64,000 nt of DNA from Isoetes taiwanensis (Eukaryota; Streptophyta; Lycopodiopsida; Isoetales; Isoetaceae), in assembly GCA_021234155.1 (NCBI GenBank), contig JAJEKV010000072.1, positions 4,160,407-4,224,406 of the forward strand. The letters are read 5' to 3'. The notes beneath the pieces were generated by a model. The model did not search any database. It was not told where the DNA came from and saw only the letters and a list, made by a program, of their open reading frames with translations. Each line of letters starts with the position of its first letter. Position 1 is the first letter of the stretch. Of this stretch, positions 34,001-45,436 are shown piece by piece. A program made the position numbers and the translations under genes.

Positions 34001-36150
34001 CCTCTTGAAACTCTTTTTGGGACTTCTCTCCTTCAGACTAATCTTAAGACAGTTTGTACCTCAAAGCCTTTCTTGATCCCCTCAATTCTCGTCCCCGTCC
34101 ACGTGTTGCTTTTCAAATGTCTTCCAAGTAACTAGTAATGAACCCGTGCCATCCATTTCCCCTGTGGACATTTTTAATTCTATCCAACCCACATTTTTAC
34201 ACGCCAACATCAAGCGCTATTATGATCAAACCACTTCTCATCATCACCTTTGCCGCACCACTTGTCTCCATAAATCACCGGTGCACTTGATTGTATGCTC
34301 CTTGGCTGCACATTCTCGGCCAGGGCCACAAATATCATAGTGACAGCTGTAATTGTCATGAACTCCACCCCGATTTTCTCAGCCGCTCAATCCCGCATGG
34401 TGTATTCAAATTTCAAGTGGTAGATGCAACAAAGATGTATGCCTTTCACGCATCCTCCTTACAAAACTCTCGGTTTCAACCTCTCAAAAGTCTGCAATGC
34501 AATTTTGATATGAGGATTCTCCTCTAAACTCCGAGGTAGAATTGCAACAAAGAAGGAAATCGTGAATGCCAAATAAATGCTACATATAATGAACCCTACA
34601 ATATATGATGAATACTTACTTGGATGACTTCAAGAAGGTGAATTGGATGTTCCATCTTTATTCCCCGCCCTCTCGATACATACCTCCTCACGCCTTTCTT
34701 GTATGGAGAAACTCTTGTATTTTCTCGGTCTTAACTTGAGAACAAATTTCTCCATTGTAATCTAACATGCTATCCATCCGCTTCCTCCTCCCTAACATTG
34801 ACCAAGGTCCTTCCCCTTTGTTAGCTTGCACCCTTCTTTGAAAAGCATTTGAAATTGTTTTTCTGGGATGTCGACCACTTCTTTTGATTCAATGGCTTGA
34901 CACCATTTGTACCTCGCTAGTCGCCATTATCGTGGTGGACTTCCTTGCACGAAGCATGTCATGATTCCTCTCATACTTATGTTCTTGCATTGTTTCCTTC
35001 AAATTCTTCACCATTTGCTCTACCATAGTAACCCGCTTAGATTTCTTTATAGAAGCAATTGGTAAATCCCTTTGCCCTCCAAAGAAGACCCGTCAAGGAT
35101 ACGCCTTTGTCATTGTCATCAACATTTGTACTAATTTGGTTGAATACTTCAAAGATTTCTCCCGAAATTTCTCTTATTCTCATGGCCACTCACCCTCAAT
35201 TTCTTATTCTTCTTTGAAGGCTAATCTTTAGAAGGGAAATTCTTCTTCATTGCTATCTTCTTTGCATACACCTCCTCGATCTCTTTCCTTGTTTGCTGCA
35301 TCAATGGCTTTGTAAAGTGAACGGGAGAGGAATTGGGTTTCATCTATCCCGGATTTCGTGGTATTGCAAAATTGGTGAGGGCAAATTGTTGAATTTCTCG
35401 TTCGTGCAATTCTTGGAAACAATTAGTCCCTCCATTTTGCTTGAATTAAGATGGGTAAGCCCGCCATCCATGAATATGGCGGGCTACGTGCATTCATGTT
35501 TCCGCACCATTCAAGCTCATGATTCTCTCACTTGCCATTTGATCTGCCAAGACCCTACATGTCAATTGATCAATCACGCGATTTTAAAATACTTGTTTTA
35601 AGAACGGGCCCGGACGGGATTTCTCGCTACCCAAGACCGACTTTGCACCCAACAAAGTTTATTTCTCGAGCAATCCACAATGCTTTGTGGGTTTGATCTC
35701 GTTATACTTTATCCGCTTTATGGGTATGAGAACACCGTATCATCTTGCCATGCTAGACCGCCTCTAGCCTTGAAATTTTCTTTTATGTTCTTTATCGCTT
35801 GCCTAAACAGAGATACATCATTTTCTACAAGTCTAAAATTTAAGGTGTCCATATGTCCATATATCATGCAATCTCAGCAAAAAACGGCTTCGTGTAAAAA
35901 AAATTAAAAATACTAAGAAATTATAAAATAGAATATAATGTATTTTTATCGGCCCACGGATTCCAATTTGGCTTATGGGATCAAACAAAGGAAGTAGTAA
36001 GCATATTATCGCCGTGATAAATCCTTGCACCACGAACGCAGATTTCGACTTCGTGCACCTGGATTGCGCTTATCCGGCCGGGTGGCTAATGCTCTACCAC
36101 CGAACTCCCCGCAAGCATCTGGACGAGTGTGGAAGTGTCATCCAAAACTT
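34001..36150. other. Mostly unassigned; possible upstream part of the broken gene
   Basis: The 34.0-35.5 kb part has long pyrimidine-rich plus-strand stretches of the kind expected from decayed minus-strand coding sequence, and may be the N-terminal half of the gene at 32.7-34.0 kb. No motif can be named. Nothing is recognised at 35.6-36.15 kb. Confidence 0.35.
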
Positions 36151-36162
36151 GATCCCTCAAAT

Positions 36163-36905
36163 TTCGTAAAGTCTTGTTATGAGCTTCTGGCAATTCAGGA
36201 TGAGCTGCCTCCGTCGGACGGATGGAGTCACCAGGTGCCGGGAGATGATTGGGGCAACATCTGGAGATGGGTGTGGAACCCAATCTCGCCCCCCAAGATT
36301 CGGGTGTTGATGTGGCAGATAGTGCACCATTCCCTGGGGGTGAACACGTGGGTTCACAGGATCAACTGGCCGATTAGCTTACTGCGTCCCCTATGTGTGG
36401 TGCCTCTCAGAGACCCCGAGCATCAGATGTTTCTTTTGCTCGACATCCAAATGGCATGGTAGTGGGTCCAAATTTTTCACATTTAAATCCGCAATAAGAG
36501 GTTTTGTTGGGGGTGTACCCTAACGGGTGGTCCCAGCTTCAGAGTCTAGCCTTCCATTTGTGTAAAGCCTGGTTGCTGTGGCTCATTTGAAAGCGACGAC
36601 GCATGAAGGTATTTAGGAATGAGGAGGTGCAGCCTGGGGTTTTGATCAACCAGTTGAGATACAAATTATATCTTTCTTACCTCGAAAGGCCCCTGGAAAG
36701 AGCATATCTCAAGGCAAAGAAGTTGAAAGGACCCTCCTCATTGTAGACAGATAAGGTGTTTGTGTCATGAGTCGAGGTAGGTATACATGCCGTGGGTTCT
36801 CCCTCCAAAGCAAGGTGGAGTACCCTAGCATCGCTCATCTTGTACTTACTCTATATTAATATTAGTTAACTTGATCTTTCAAAAAAAAAAAAAAAAAAAA
36901 AAAAA
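36163..36905 (+). mobile_element. L1-type LINE 3' fragment with poly(A)
   Basis: The frame at 36163-36462 has the RVT zinc-binding domain pattern found downstream of the RT in plant L1 LINEs: GWSHQVPGDDWGNIWRWVW, NPISPPKIRVLMWQIVHHSL. The following sequence decays out of frame, and an A25 run at 36880-36904 marks the 3' end. No RT is present, so this is a 5'-truncated insertion, unrelated in detail to the LINE at 50.3-55.1 kb. Confidence 0.75.
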
Positions 36906-36929
36906 TTCTGCACCACGGCAGGGCGCTCG

Positions 36930-37400
36930 GGAAAAACTTAGCCATAATAAGTATACCGGGCAGACTGCATAATGAGATGATATAACATCAAGTCAATACC
37001 GCATCAGAGGACATAGCCGAGTCCGCAGTATCTACGATCTCTTGAAGGTATGATCCCAGCAAGCTTATGGAGGCTGTGTTCAAGAGCACATGTAGCGGCT
37101 GGTTAGGCAGGACTAAATGAACATCGTGCCCGAATACGACCGTATGCTGGACAGGCCCGAAGAGCATGGCATTCATCCTCAATGATGCCATGTTGGCAAC
37201 ATTGGCAAAATCCTCGCCCTCAAGTGTTTCGAGTCCACCGACCTATCTCGATGCAGATACGAATGGAAGCTATCAGTTTGCACTTCTTCATGGGCAAATG
37301 GATACGCAGATAATGTTTTGAATCTCATGTGAGCATGGGATTGACCTGCTTTCAATAGTGTGCCATCTTGATACAAATTTAAACATCTATGCTACCACCT
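36930..37400 (-). mobile_element. LINE-A C-terminal fragment
   Basis: Minus-strand frames at 37376-37179 and 37191-36988 align with the end of LINE-A: PLHVLLNTASISLLGSYLQE against PLHLLMNTPSVRALGSYIQE in the 55.6-kb copy, followed by VDTADSAMSSDAVLT. Only the last ~140 codons remain, with at least one frame change. Confidence 0.7.
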
Positions 37401-37625
37401 AAGGCCACTTAACTACTACCATTGCCAAATTAAGTAGTAGTATCTATGGGCAGATTACTACCACCACTCTTGCTCAGATTAACCAGCACTATTTGTGGAT
37501 AAATTAATTAGCACTATCTACGACTAGATTAACCACTTCATACCTATGGTTAGATTAACCACACTACCAACGTTGCCAAATTAACCACAATTAACTATGG
37601 CCAGATTAACCACCACTCACCTCAT
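37390..37625. repeat. AGATTAACCAC minisatellite
   Basis: About seven degenerate copies of a ~30-bp unit built on AGATTAACCACTACTACCTATGG variants; the spacing of 'AGATTAACCA' near 37477, 37524, 37552 and 37602 shows the period. Confidence 0.7.
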
Positions 37626-38577
37626 AATCTTCACATACACATGCTCATAAACCTATTTCATTGTATGTCCCAGATCTCTTATCAGAGTCAATTACTTCGA
37701 GAACGTAGTATTAAACCGTGGATAATTCTGCTTCCCATTATTGAAGTCTGAAATTCTGTTTGTTGGAATACGTAGCATAATAACAGGGGGTTACTTTTGT
37801 ATTTTTGTATGCTTTTCACTAAGGTTTTGCTATGATTTTGTGGTGTATTTCAATTGATGTACTAATGCGTACATCTAGAGCGCGCATACACAAATAGTGT
37901 TTTTCATGTTTTCTTTCAATGGCGGGCACCCATGTTTTTTTTTTGGGTAACTGGTGGTATTATTAGTGGTCTACATGGCATGCAGGCCTTAAAGGTCTTA
38001 ATTTTAGGGTTTGAAATTTCTTTATCAAACTCTGGATATGGCTTCAAGCAAAAATTTGAGCAAGCATGGTAGAAAATAAGGGTATGGGCAGGAAGGCAGC
38101 GGAACTTGTTTGAATGATGCAAGTTTAACATGTCCAAGCTTAGTACTTTTTTCTCCCCGCCGTAAAGCACGAGGGAAGAATCCGCCCTTCCTTGCCCGTA
38201 TCCTTGCTCCTTCTCTTGGCCCTCGTTATGGCTTCCCTTGTTCACCCCCGCTTTTGTTCCTCATCTTTTGTTTCCTTCATCCCCACACCGGATCCGCCTT
38301 TTGCAAAAGAAATTTTGGCATGATCGCCTCCCCACCGCACCTCCACGCCTTCCTTGCCCCTTCCTTCAACCCATCTCGCCGTTTCTCCGCCGCAGGCCCC
38401 GCTTTGGTGTGAGGTTTGATTATAGTTTGAAGAAATTGAAACCCAGCTCGGGATGGACGCTTAGCGCCTTTTGGAGCCCTTCATTGATGCAGAATGTGGC
38501 CTCTGATGTGATATTTTCGAAACGGAACATCGTCAACGTACTAGAGGTCTGCTCTTGAGTTCCGCCTTAAACCTTTT
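37626..38577. other. Upstream region of the lipase gene
   Basis: The 38.1-38.45 kb part is C/T-rich (many CCTTC and CCCCGC runs) and reads as proline/serine-rich frames without homology. Such pyrimidine-rich leaders are common in plant promoters and 5' UTRs. No TATA box can be assigned with confidence. Confidence 0.4.
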
Positions 38578-39609
38578 ATGTCCTTGGCTGTGGGAGTCCC
38601 TATTGCGGAAGCAGTGTATTGTTTAGTTTGCACCAGATGGGCATATAAACACTGCTGTTATTCAGGTGATCAGGATAGCAATTCATGGGAATTGGCTGAA
38701 GCAGATGAATTTGAACCAATTCCTCGCATGTGTAGGCTTACTTTAGCTATGTATGAACAGGATCTAAGTCATCCAGAATGGGCCCCTCCTGGTGGATACC
38801 AAATAAAACTTGAAAATGTGCATAAAAAGGTGAACCACACTCCCAAGAAAGAAATTGTGCCTCTCTATCTCATTTATCTTGATCATGATAATTCAGAAAT
38901 TGTGTTGGCTATGAGAGGCCTTAATCTGTGCAGAGAAATGGATTATTTTGTCCTTTGGGACAACAAGTTAGGGAAACAAAGATTTAATGAGGGTTATGTG
39001 CACCATGACCTGCCGAGAGCTGCTTGCTGGTTGCTAAACAAAGAGGTAGAAACTCTGAAAGCTCTGGTGTTGAAACACCCTACTTATACACTCATATTTG
39101 CAGGCCATTCTCTTGGCTCTGGTGTTGCTTCAATGATGGCAATATTGGCTGTAAAATTCCCTTTTCTAGTAGGAGCTATTTCTAGAAAGCGGATCCGCTG
39201 CTATGCCATTGCTCCTGCTCGATATATCCCTCTTAATTTGGCAATAGAATATGCAGACGTGATCCATTCAGTAATTTTGCAGGTAATGCTACTTGTCATG
39301 TTACATTCCTACATTTCACTGGATGTTCACTAAATGTATAATTTCTTTTTGAAAGGATGATTTTCTTCCACGGACAGCCACGCCATTGGAGGATATATTC
39401 AACTCCATTTTCTGGTAATGAAAAAACTAGGGATGTTCTATACTGATTTCCTTTGGATACTCATTTATAATGTTTCACAGTCTTCCATGCCTTCTATGCG
39501 CAAGATGCACAAGAGATACATGCATTTCAGAAACAAAGTTGTACAGAGACCCTCGGCGATTATATGCACCTAGACGATTCTATCACATAGTCGAGAGGAA
39601 GTGGTGTCA
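38578..39609 (+). CDS. Class 3 lipase-like alpha/beta hydrolase, 5' exons
   Basis: Three exons. 38578-39282 starts MSLAVGVPIAEAVYCLVC and ends VIHSVILQ|GTAATG. 39356-39414 encodes DDFLPRTATPLEDIFNSIF. 39481-39609 encodes LPCLLCARCTRDTCISE, then YRDPRRLYAPRRFYHIVERK. Phases join without a break, giving about 297 residues. The lipase box GHSLG is at residues 176-180, with nucleophile Ser178 in FAGHSLGSGVASM. LYLIYLDHDNSEIVLAMRG is the usual strand before the active site. The start matches the N-terminus of plant class 3 lipases, which I recall as over 600 residues, so the C-terminal half is missing here. After the donor at 39610 no further exon is found up to 41.2 kb. The ~500-bp foldback and the tandem array lie beyond, so the gene either has a very large intron or is broken. 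Predicted role: hydrolysis of acylglycerols. Confidence 0.85.
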
Positions 39610-40362
39610 GTAAGTATCTAAGAACTTTTCTCTCTTCCTTGAACTGGAGTTGTATGGCATAGTAGAACTAATGTTGATGCGTGTTATTATGGAAAAAAGA
39701 AGTGTCTATAATGTTGCCATAGCTGATTTGCAGGTTTTAATGTCTGGCCATGCATGCCATATCTTATTTCTTATTTAGCATTGTGAGAGATGTTCTACTC
39801 TGAACATATAGTAAGCTAGATTGCTAGTTTATATAGATGGAGTTTTCATAAATGGTAAGCAAAAGTTGCTGATTTTGAATTCTTGCTGAAAATGCGCATT
39901 CTAATATCAATAAGAATTCTCATTCTCGTACAGATGAAATTCTTCGTTGTAGTGCTTGTAAAAACACTGCCATTTATTTCTACATAAGTGATTGCTATTA
40001 TTGGAGCAATGCATACTATGCAACTTCTGCAAGTTTCTGTGATGGTTTCCATCAAGGATTCTATTATTCAATTTGGCTACATGAAGACCAAAGCATAGCA
40101 TCACATGTAAAAGCGCTTTTGAAGGTCATGGAACCTTTTACATTAATTGTGTCCTCTACTTTTGTTATTATGCTAGATATTCAAATTAGGAGATTTGGTA
40201 TAATATGGTTATACATGAAAAAGGTGTAAGCCTTGGCACTTATGTACTTACATAAACAACCTCTATAGTGTATATTTCTTGGCACTTACACACTTACATA
40301 AACAGGCTAACTGGCCCATAAGGTAAACCTATGTTTGCGTTAGTTAGGGCCCGGAGGGCCCA
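39610..40362. other. Presumed intron or 3' flank of the lipase gene
   Basis: It begins with a good donor (GTAAGT) but contains no acceptor followed by lipase-like coding sequence. Confidence 0.5.
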
Positions 40363-40833
40363 AATTTTTTTTTAATATAACAATCAACACACAACTACCA
40401 TTAACATTATTAACGCAAACCATTGCATTTAACACATTTAAATTAAAATCCCCCTTAAACCCTCTTTGGTTTGGGTGCATATTCACACGGGGGGTTACTC
40501 CGGGCAGCGAGAGCCCCAAAAATATATTTACAATACATGTACAAAATTAACACCATTAAGACCTTATAGTATTTCACAAACCTTAATATACAGTATACAA
40601 AACCTTGTACATGCATACCCCACAAACGAGGATCGCTATGTATGGTCCAAATCTTGGAATAAAGGGCAAATATGCCCATCCGACAGCTCTCGTTGCCCAG
40701 AGTAACCCCCCGTGTGAATACGCATCCAAACCAAAGGGGGTTTAAGGGGGATTTTAATTTAAATGTGTTAAATGCAATGGTTTGCGTTAATAATGTTAAT
40801 GGTAGTTGTGTGTTGATTGTTATATTAAAAAAT
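40363..40833. mobile_element. Foldback (long-TIR) element, ~470 bp
   Basis: A ~150-bp left arm (40363-40514) is the near-exact reverse complement of the right arm (40685-40833), around a ~170-bp loop. The outer ends read TTTTTTTTTAATATAACAAT and its complement ATTGTTATATTAAAAAA. Inner parts include CACGGGGGGTTACTCCGGGC against GCCCAGAGTAACCCCCCGTG. It encodes nothing. Likely a MITE-like or foldback DNA transposon; no clear target duplication is seen. Confidence 0.85.
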
Positions 40834-41233
40834 TGCAGTATTGAATAGCAACAGATTCAATTTTTGCCACAGTGTGGTGTTCTTCCATTTTCCAGTTCAA
40901 ATCCTACCTTGAAAATGGGCCTGAGTGAGGACCTTGAATGAGGATGAGCCTATCGAGCAAAATTGATGGAGCTGCCCTCTAAATGATAATATAATTAGAC
41001 CACTTGATTTTGGGAATGAGCGAGTTTTCTTCTCTAGCTCGAGATCAACCACATCGACCGCCATCTCCTCTAGCCAAATGACTCAAAATAGTAGTGGAAA
41101 AAAGAGGGATTTTCAATCCCAGGGGCTTTGGTTGAGTGATGAAAGGAGTGGCAAAAAAACCCCCCGTATATCCGAATAAAATTTACCCAGAGTGTCCAAA
41201 ACTCTAAAAAAAAGGACCGCCTCCAGAACATAT
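40834..41233. other. Spacer between foldback and array
   Basis: No feature recognised. Confidence 0.5.
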
Positions 41234-41596
41234 CTGATCTATATATGTTCTTATGTTTCGCGCTTATCCGACCGTCCGTTCGAGATCCGACGGCTCACGT
41301 GGGTTTGGGACATATCCTACGGCCCAGAAGGCCTGGGAGTTTACATATAATATGTGTACCGTGGTCCTACGGTCCAGATTGATCTGATCCTGACCGTCGG
41401 TCCGAGATCCGACGGCTCACGTGGCTTGGGGACACATCCTACGGTCCACGTGGCTTTGGGAATTATATGTAATAGATCCTACGGCTCATATTGCTTTTAT
41501 ATGGTGAGATCTTGATCGTTGATCGAGTTTAAGATCCTAAAGCTCATATTCAATGCTCGTTCCTTAAGGAAAGGCTTTTAAAATTTTTTATGTTAT

Positions 41597-41662
41597 TGGG
41601 GGGATTCGAACCCGGGTCCTCAACCCCCCAAACCCCCCACTCTAACCACTAGACCAAGCATT
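41597..41662 (-). other. tRNA-like Pol III promoter, unit 1
   Basis: The minus strand reads GCTTGGTCTAGTGGTTAGAG (a good A box, TGGTCTAGTGG), a G-rich spacer, then GGTTCGAATCC (a perfect B box). An intact anticodon stem or acceptor stem cannot be formed, so it is a decayed tRNA or a tRNA-derived SINE head. T4-T6 runs follow within 20 bp and could terminate Pol III. Confidence 0.6.
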
Positions 41663-41764
41663 AATTCTATGAAAAATTTATGTTTCAAATATACTTAAGG
41701 GTAATGTTCTAATTAAGATAAAATAGACTATAATATTCTAGGATGTTTTGAAACTTTCAAAATG

Positions 41765-41802
41765 TTCCAGAAAGTTCTAAAATGTTCTAGAAATTTCTAG
41801 AA
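41765..41802. promoter_or_regulatory. Heat-shock-element-like block, unit 1
   Basis: Eight pentamers in exact 5-bp phase: TTCnn GAAnn TTCnn AAAnn TTCnn GAAnn TTCnn GAA, with one mismatch (AAA for GAA). Alternating nTTCn/nGAAn pentamers define the binding site of heat-shock transcription factors, and three are usually enough. Function is inferred. Confidence 0.55.
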
Positions 41803-42813
41803 TGTAAGGGAATCCAGAAGAATTAAAGGGAATATAAGGAAATCTCATAAGTTGTAAGAGAATCTAGGAAAATATACAAGTCTAACGGAATCTCTTAAAA
41901 TCTAATTGAATCTAAGGGAATCTTCATAATATCTAAGGGAATGTAAGAAAATCTTGATGAAATCTTAGAGTTTTTTTAAGATTTTGCAAAACGTGACAAT
42001 AGAATGTTCTAAAATGTTCCATAATAAATGTGTACAATATAAATCTTGAAAAAAAAAATATTCTAGATGCTCAAGGCAAGCGCTTTAGTCTAAAAATAGA
42101 AAATGTTTTAAAAATGTTGCACAGATCCAAAATAGATTATTTTAGAAGGTTTTAAATGCTCATGGGTTTTTAAGATTTTGCAAAGAGCGACAATAGAATG
42201 TTCTAAAATGTTTCATAATAAAGGTGTACAATATAAATCTTGAAAAAAAAAATTCTAGATGCTCAAGGTAAGCGCCTTAGTCTAAAAATAGAAAATGTTT
42301 TAAAAATGTTGCACAGATCTAGGAGAATCTAGAAGAATCTAAGAGAATCTCAGTAGAATCGTTGGTTATCTAGAGCACTATAGGGCCTTACATCGTAAGA
42401 ACATGCTAAAACTGGAACAATGTGCCATAGGACGTATTAATTTTCTTGTCTGATCTATATATGTTCTTATGTTTCGCGCTTATCCAACCGTCCGTTCGAG
42501 ATCCGACGGCTCACGTGGGTTTGGGACATATCCTACGGCCCAGATGGCCTGGGAGTTTACATATAATATGTGTACCGTGGTCCTACGGTCCAGATTGATC
42601 TGATCCTGACCGTCGGTCCGAGATCCGACGGCTCACGTGGCTTGGGGACACATCCTACGGTCCACGTGGTTTTGGGAATTATATGTAATAGATCCTACGG
42701 CTCATATTGCTTTTATATGGTGAGATCTTGATCGTTGATCGAGTTTAAGATCCTAAGGCTCATATTCAATGCTCGTTCCTTAAGGAAAGGCTTTTAAAAT
42801 TTTTTATGTTATT

Positions 42814-42872
42814 GGGGGGATTCGAACCCGGGTCCTCAACCCCTCACTCTAACCACTAGACCAAGCATTAAT
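42814..42872 (-). other. tRNA-like Pol III promoter, unit 2
   Basis: The same A and B boxes as unit 1, with a 12-bp deletion in the G-rich spacer between them. Confidence 0.6.
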
Positions 42873-42970
42873 TCTATGAAAAATTTATGTTTGAATATAC
42901 TTAAGGGTAATGTTCTAATTAAGATAAAATAGACTATAATATTCTAGGATGTTTTGAAACTTTCAAAATG

Positions 42971-43008
42971 TTCCAGAAAGTTCTAAAATGTTCTAGAAAT
43001 TTCTAGAA
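42971..43008. promoter_or_regulatory. Heat-shock-element-like block, unit 2
   Basis: Identical in phase and sequence to the unit 1 block. Confidence 0.55.
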
Positions 43009-44015
43009 TGTAAGGGAATCCAGAAGAATTAAAGGGAATATAAGGAAATCTCATAAGTTGTAAGAGAATCTAGGAAAATATACAAGTCTAACGGAATCTC
43101 TTAAAATCTAATTGAATCTAAGGGAATCTTCATTATATCTAAGGGAATGTAAGAAAATCTTGATGAAATCTTAGAGTTTTTTTAAGATTTTGCAAAACGC
43201 GATAATAGAATGTTCTAAAATGTTCCATAATAAAGGTGTACAATATAAATCTTGAAAAAAAAATTCTAGATGCTCAAGGCAAGCGCTTTAGTCTAAAAAT
43301 AGAAAATGTTTTAAAAATGTTGCACAGATCCAAAATAGATTATTTTAGAAGGTTTTAAATGCTCATGGGTTTTTAAGATTTTGCAAAGAGCGACAATAAA
43401 ATGTTCTAAAATGTTTCATAATAAAGGTGTACAATATAAATCTTGAAAAAAAAAATTCTAGATGCTCAAGGTAAGCGCCTTAGTCTAAAAATAGAAAATG
43501 TTTTAAAAATGTTGCACAGATCTAGGAGAATCTAGAAGAATCTAAGAGAATCTCAGTAGAATCGTTGGTTATCTAGAGCACTATAGGGCCTTACATCGTA
43601 AGAACATGCTAAATCTGGAACAATGTGCCATAGGACGTATTAATTTTCTTGTCTGATCTATATATGTTCTTATGTTTCGCGCTTATCCAACCGTCCGTTC
43701 GAGATCCGACGGCTCACATGGGTTTGGGACATATCCTACGGCCCAGATGGCCTGGGAGTTTACATATAATATGTGTACCGTGGTCCTACGGTCCAGATTG
43801 ATCTGATCCTCACCGTCGGTCCGAGATCCGACGGCTCACGTGGCTTGGGGACACATCCTACAGTCCACGTGGTTTTGGGAATTATATGTAATAGATCCTA
43901 CGGCTCATATTGCTTTTATATGGTGACATCTTGATCGTTGATCGAGTTTAAGATCCTAAGGCTCATATTCAATGCTCGTTCTTTAAGGAAAGGCTTTTAA
44001 AAATTTTTATGTTAT

Positions 44016-44081
44016 TGGGGGGATTCGAACCCTGGTCCTCAACCTCCCAAACCCCCCACTCTAACCACTAGACCAAGCATT
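44016..44081 (-). other. tRNA-like Pol III promoter, unit 3
   Basis: The same A and B boxes. The base pairs beside the B box differ (CCAGGGTTCGAATCC). Confidence 0.6.
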
Positions 44082-44183
44082 AATTCTATGAAAAATTTAT
44101 GTTTCAAATATACTTAAGGGTAATGTTCTAATTAAGATAAAATAGACTATAATATTCTAGGATGTTTTGAAACTTTCAAAATG

Positions 44184-44221
44184 TTCCAGAAAGTTCTAAA
44201 ATGTTCTAGAAATTTCTAGAA
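44184..44221. promoter_or_regulatory. Heat-shock-element-like block, unit 3
   Basis: Identical in phase and sequence to the unit 1 block. Confidence 0.55.
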
Positions 44222-45230
44222 TGTAAGGGAATCCAGAAGAATTAAAGGGAATATAAGGAAATCTCATAAGTTGTAAGAGAATCTAGGAAAATATACAAGT
44301 CTAACGGAATCTCTTAAAATCTAATTGAATCTAAGGGAATCTTCATAATATCTAAGGGAATGTAAGAAAATCTTGATGAAATCTTAGAGTTTTTTTAAGA
44401 TTTTGCAAAACGCGACAATAGAATGTTCTAAAATGTTCCATAATAAAGGTGTACAATATAAATCTTGAAAAAAAAAATATTCTAGATGCTCAAGGCAAGC
44501 GCTTTAGTCTAAAAATAGAAAATGTTTTAAAAATGTTGCACAGATCCAAAATAGATTATTTTAGAAGGTTTTAAATGCTCATGGGTTTTAAGATTTTGCA
44601 AAGAGCGACAATAGAATGTTCTAAAATGTTTCATAATAAAGGTGTACAATATAAATCTTGAAAAAAAAAATTCTAGATGCTCAAGGTAAGCGCCTTAGTC
44701 TAAAAATAGAAAATGTTTTAAAAATGTTGCACAGATCTAGGAGAATCTAGGAGAATCTAAGAGAATCTCAGTAGAATCGTTGGTTATCTAGAGCACTATA
44801 GGGCCTTACATCGTAAGAACATGCTAAAACTGGAACAATGTGCCATAGGACGTATTAATTTTCTTGTCTGATCTATATATGTTCTTATGTTTCGCGCTTA
44901 TCCAACCGTCCGTTCGAGATCCGACGGCTCACGTGGGTTTGGGACATATCCCTCTGACCCGGATGGCACGGGAGTTTACATATAATATGTGTACCGTGGT
45001 CCCTACGGTCCGTTGATTCGATCCTGACCGTCGGTCCGAGATCCGACGGCTCACGTGGCTTGGGGACACATCCTACGGTCCACGTGGTTTTGGGAATTAT
45101 ATGTAATAGATCCTACGGCTCATATTGCTTTTATATGGTGAGATCTTGATCGTTGATCGAGTTTAAGATCCTAAGGCTCATATTCAATGCTCGTTCCTTA
45201 AGGAAAGGCTTTTAAAATTTTTTATGTTAT

Positions 45231-45296
45231 TAGGGGGATTCGAACCCTGGTCCTTAACCCCCCAAACCCCCCACTCTAACCACTAGACCAAGCATT
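45231..45296 (-). other. tRNA-like Pol III promoter, unit 4
   Basis: The same A and B boxes, with small substitutions in the spacer and 3' flank. Confidence 0.6.
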
Positions 45297-45398
45297 AATT
45301 CTATGAAAAATTTATGTTTCAAATATACTTAAGGGTAATGTTTTAATTAAGATAAAATAGACTATAATATTCTAGGATGTTTTGAAACTTTCAAAATG

Positions 45399-45436
45399 TT
45401 CCAGAAAGTTCTAAAATGTTCTAGAAATTTCTAGAA
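45399..45436. promoter_or_regulatory. Heat-shock-element-like block, unit 4
   Basis: Identical in phase and sequence to the unit 1 block. Confidence 0.55.

Larger units (their letters stand above)
41234..42449. repeat. Array unit 1
   Basis: 1216 bp. G-boxes (CACGTG) at 41296-41301, 41418-41423 and 41447-41452; tRNA-like block 41597-41662 (minus); heat-shock-like block 41765-41802; sub-repeats at 41971-42132 and 42167-42320. Confidence 0.93.
42450..43652. repeat. Array unit 2
   Basis: 1203 bp, the same order of parts. The tRNA-like block is 12 bp shorter in its middle than in the other units. Confidence 0.93.
43653..44877. repeat. Array unit 3
   Basis: 1225 bp, the same order of parts. The first CACGTG has decayed to CACATG. 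Confidence 0.93.

Noticed and set aside
38110-38558. Pro/Phe/Ser-rich frames just before the lipase gene
   Set aside because: Pyrimidine-rich leader sequence. The known start of the lipase family matches the ATG at 38578, so these are best read as 5' UTR or promoter.
41597-45296. Functional tRNA genes in the array
   Set aside because: No anticodon stem or acceptor stem forms. Only the promoter boxes are preserved.
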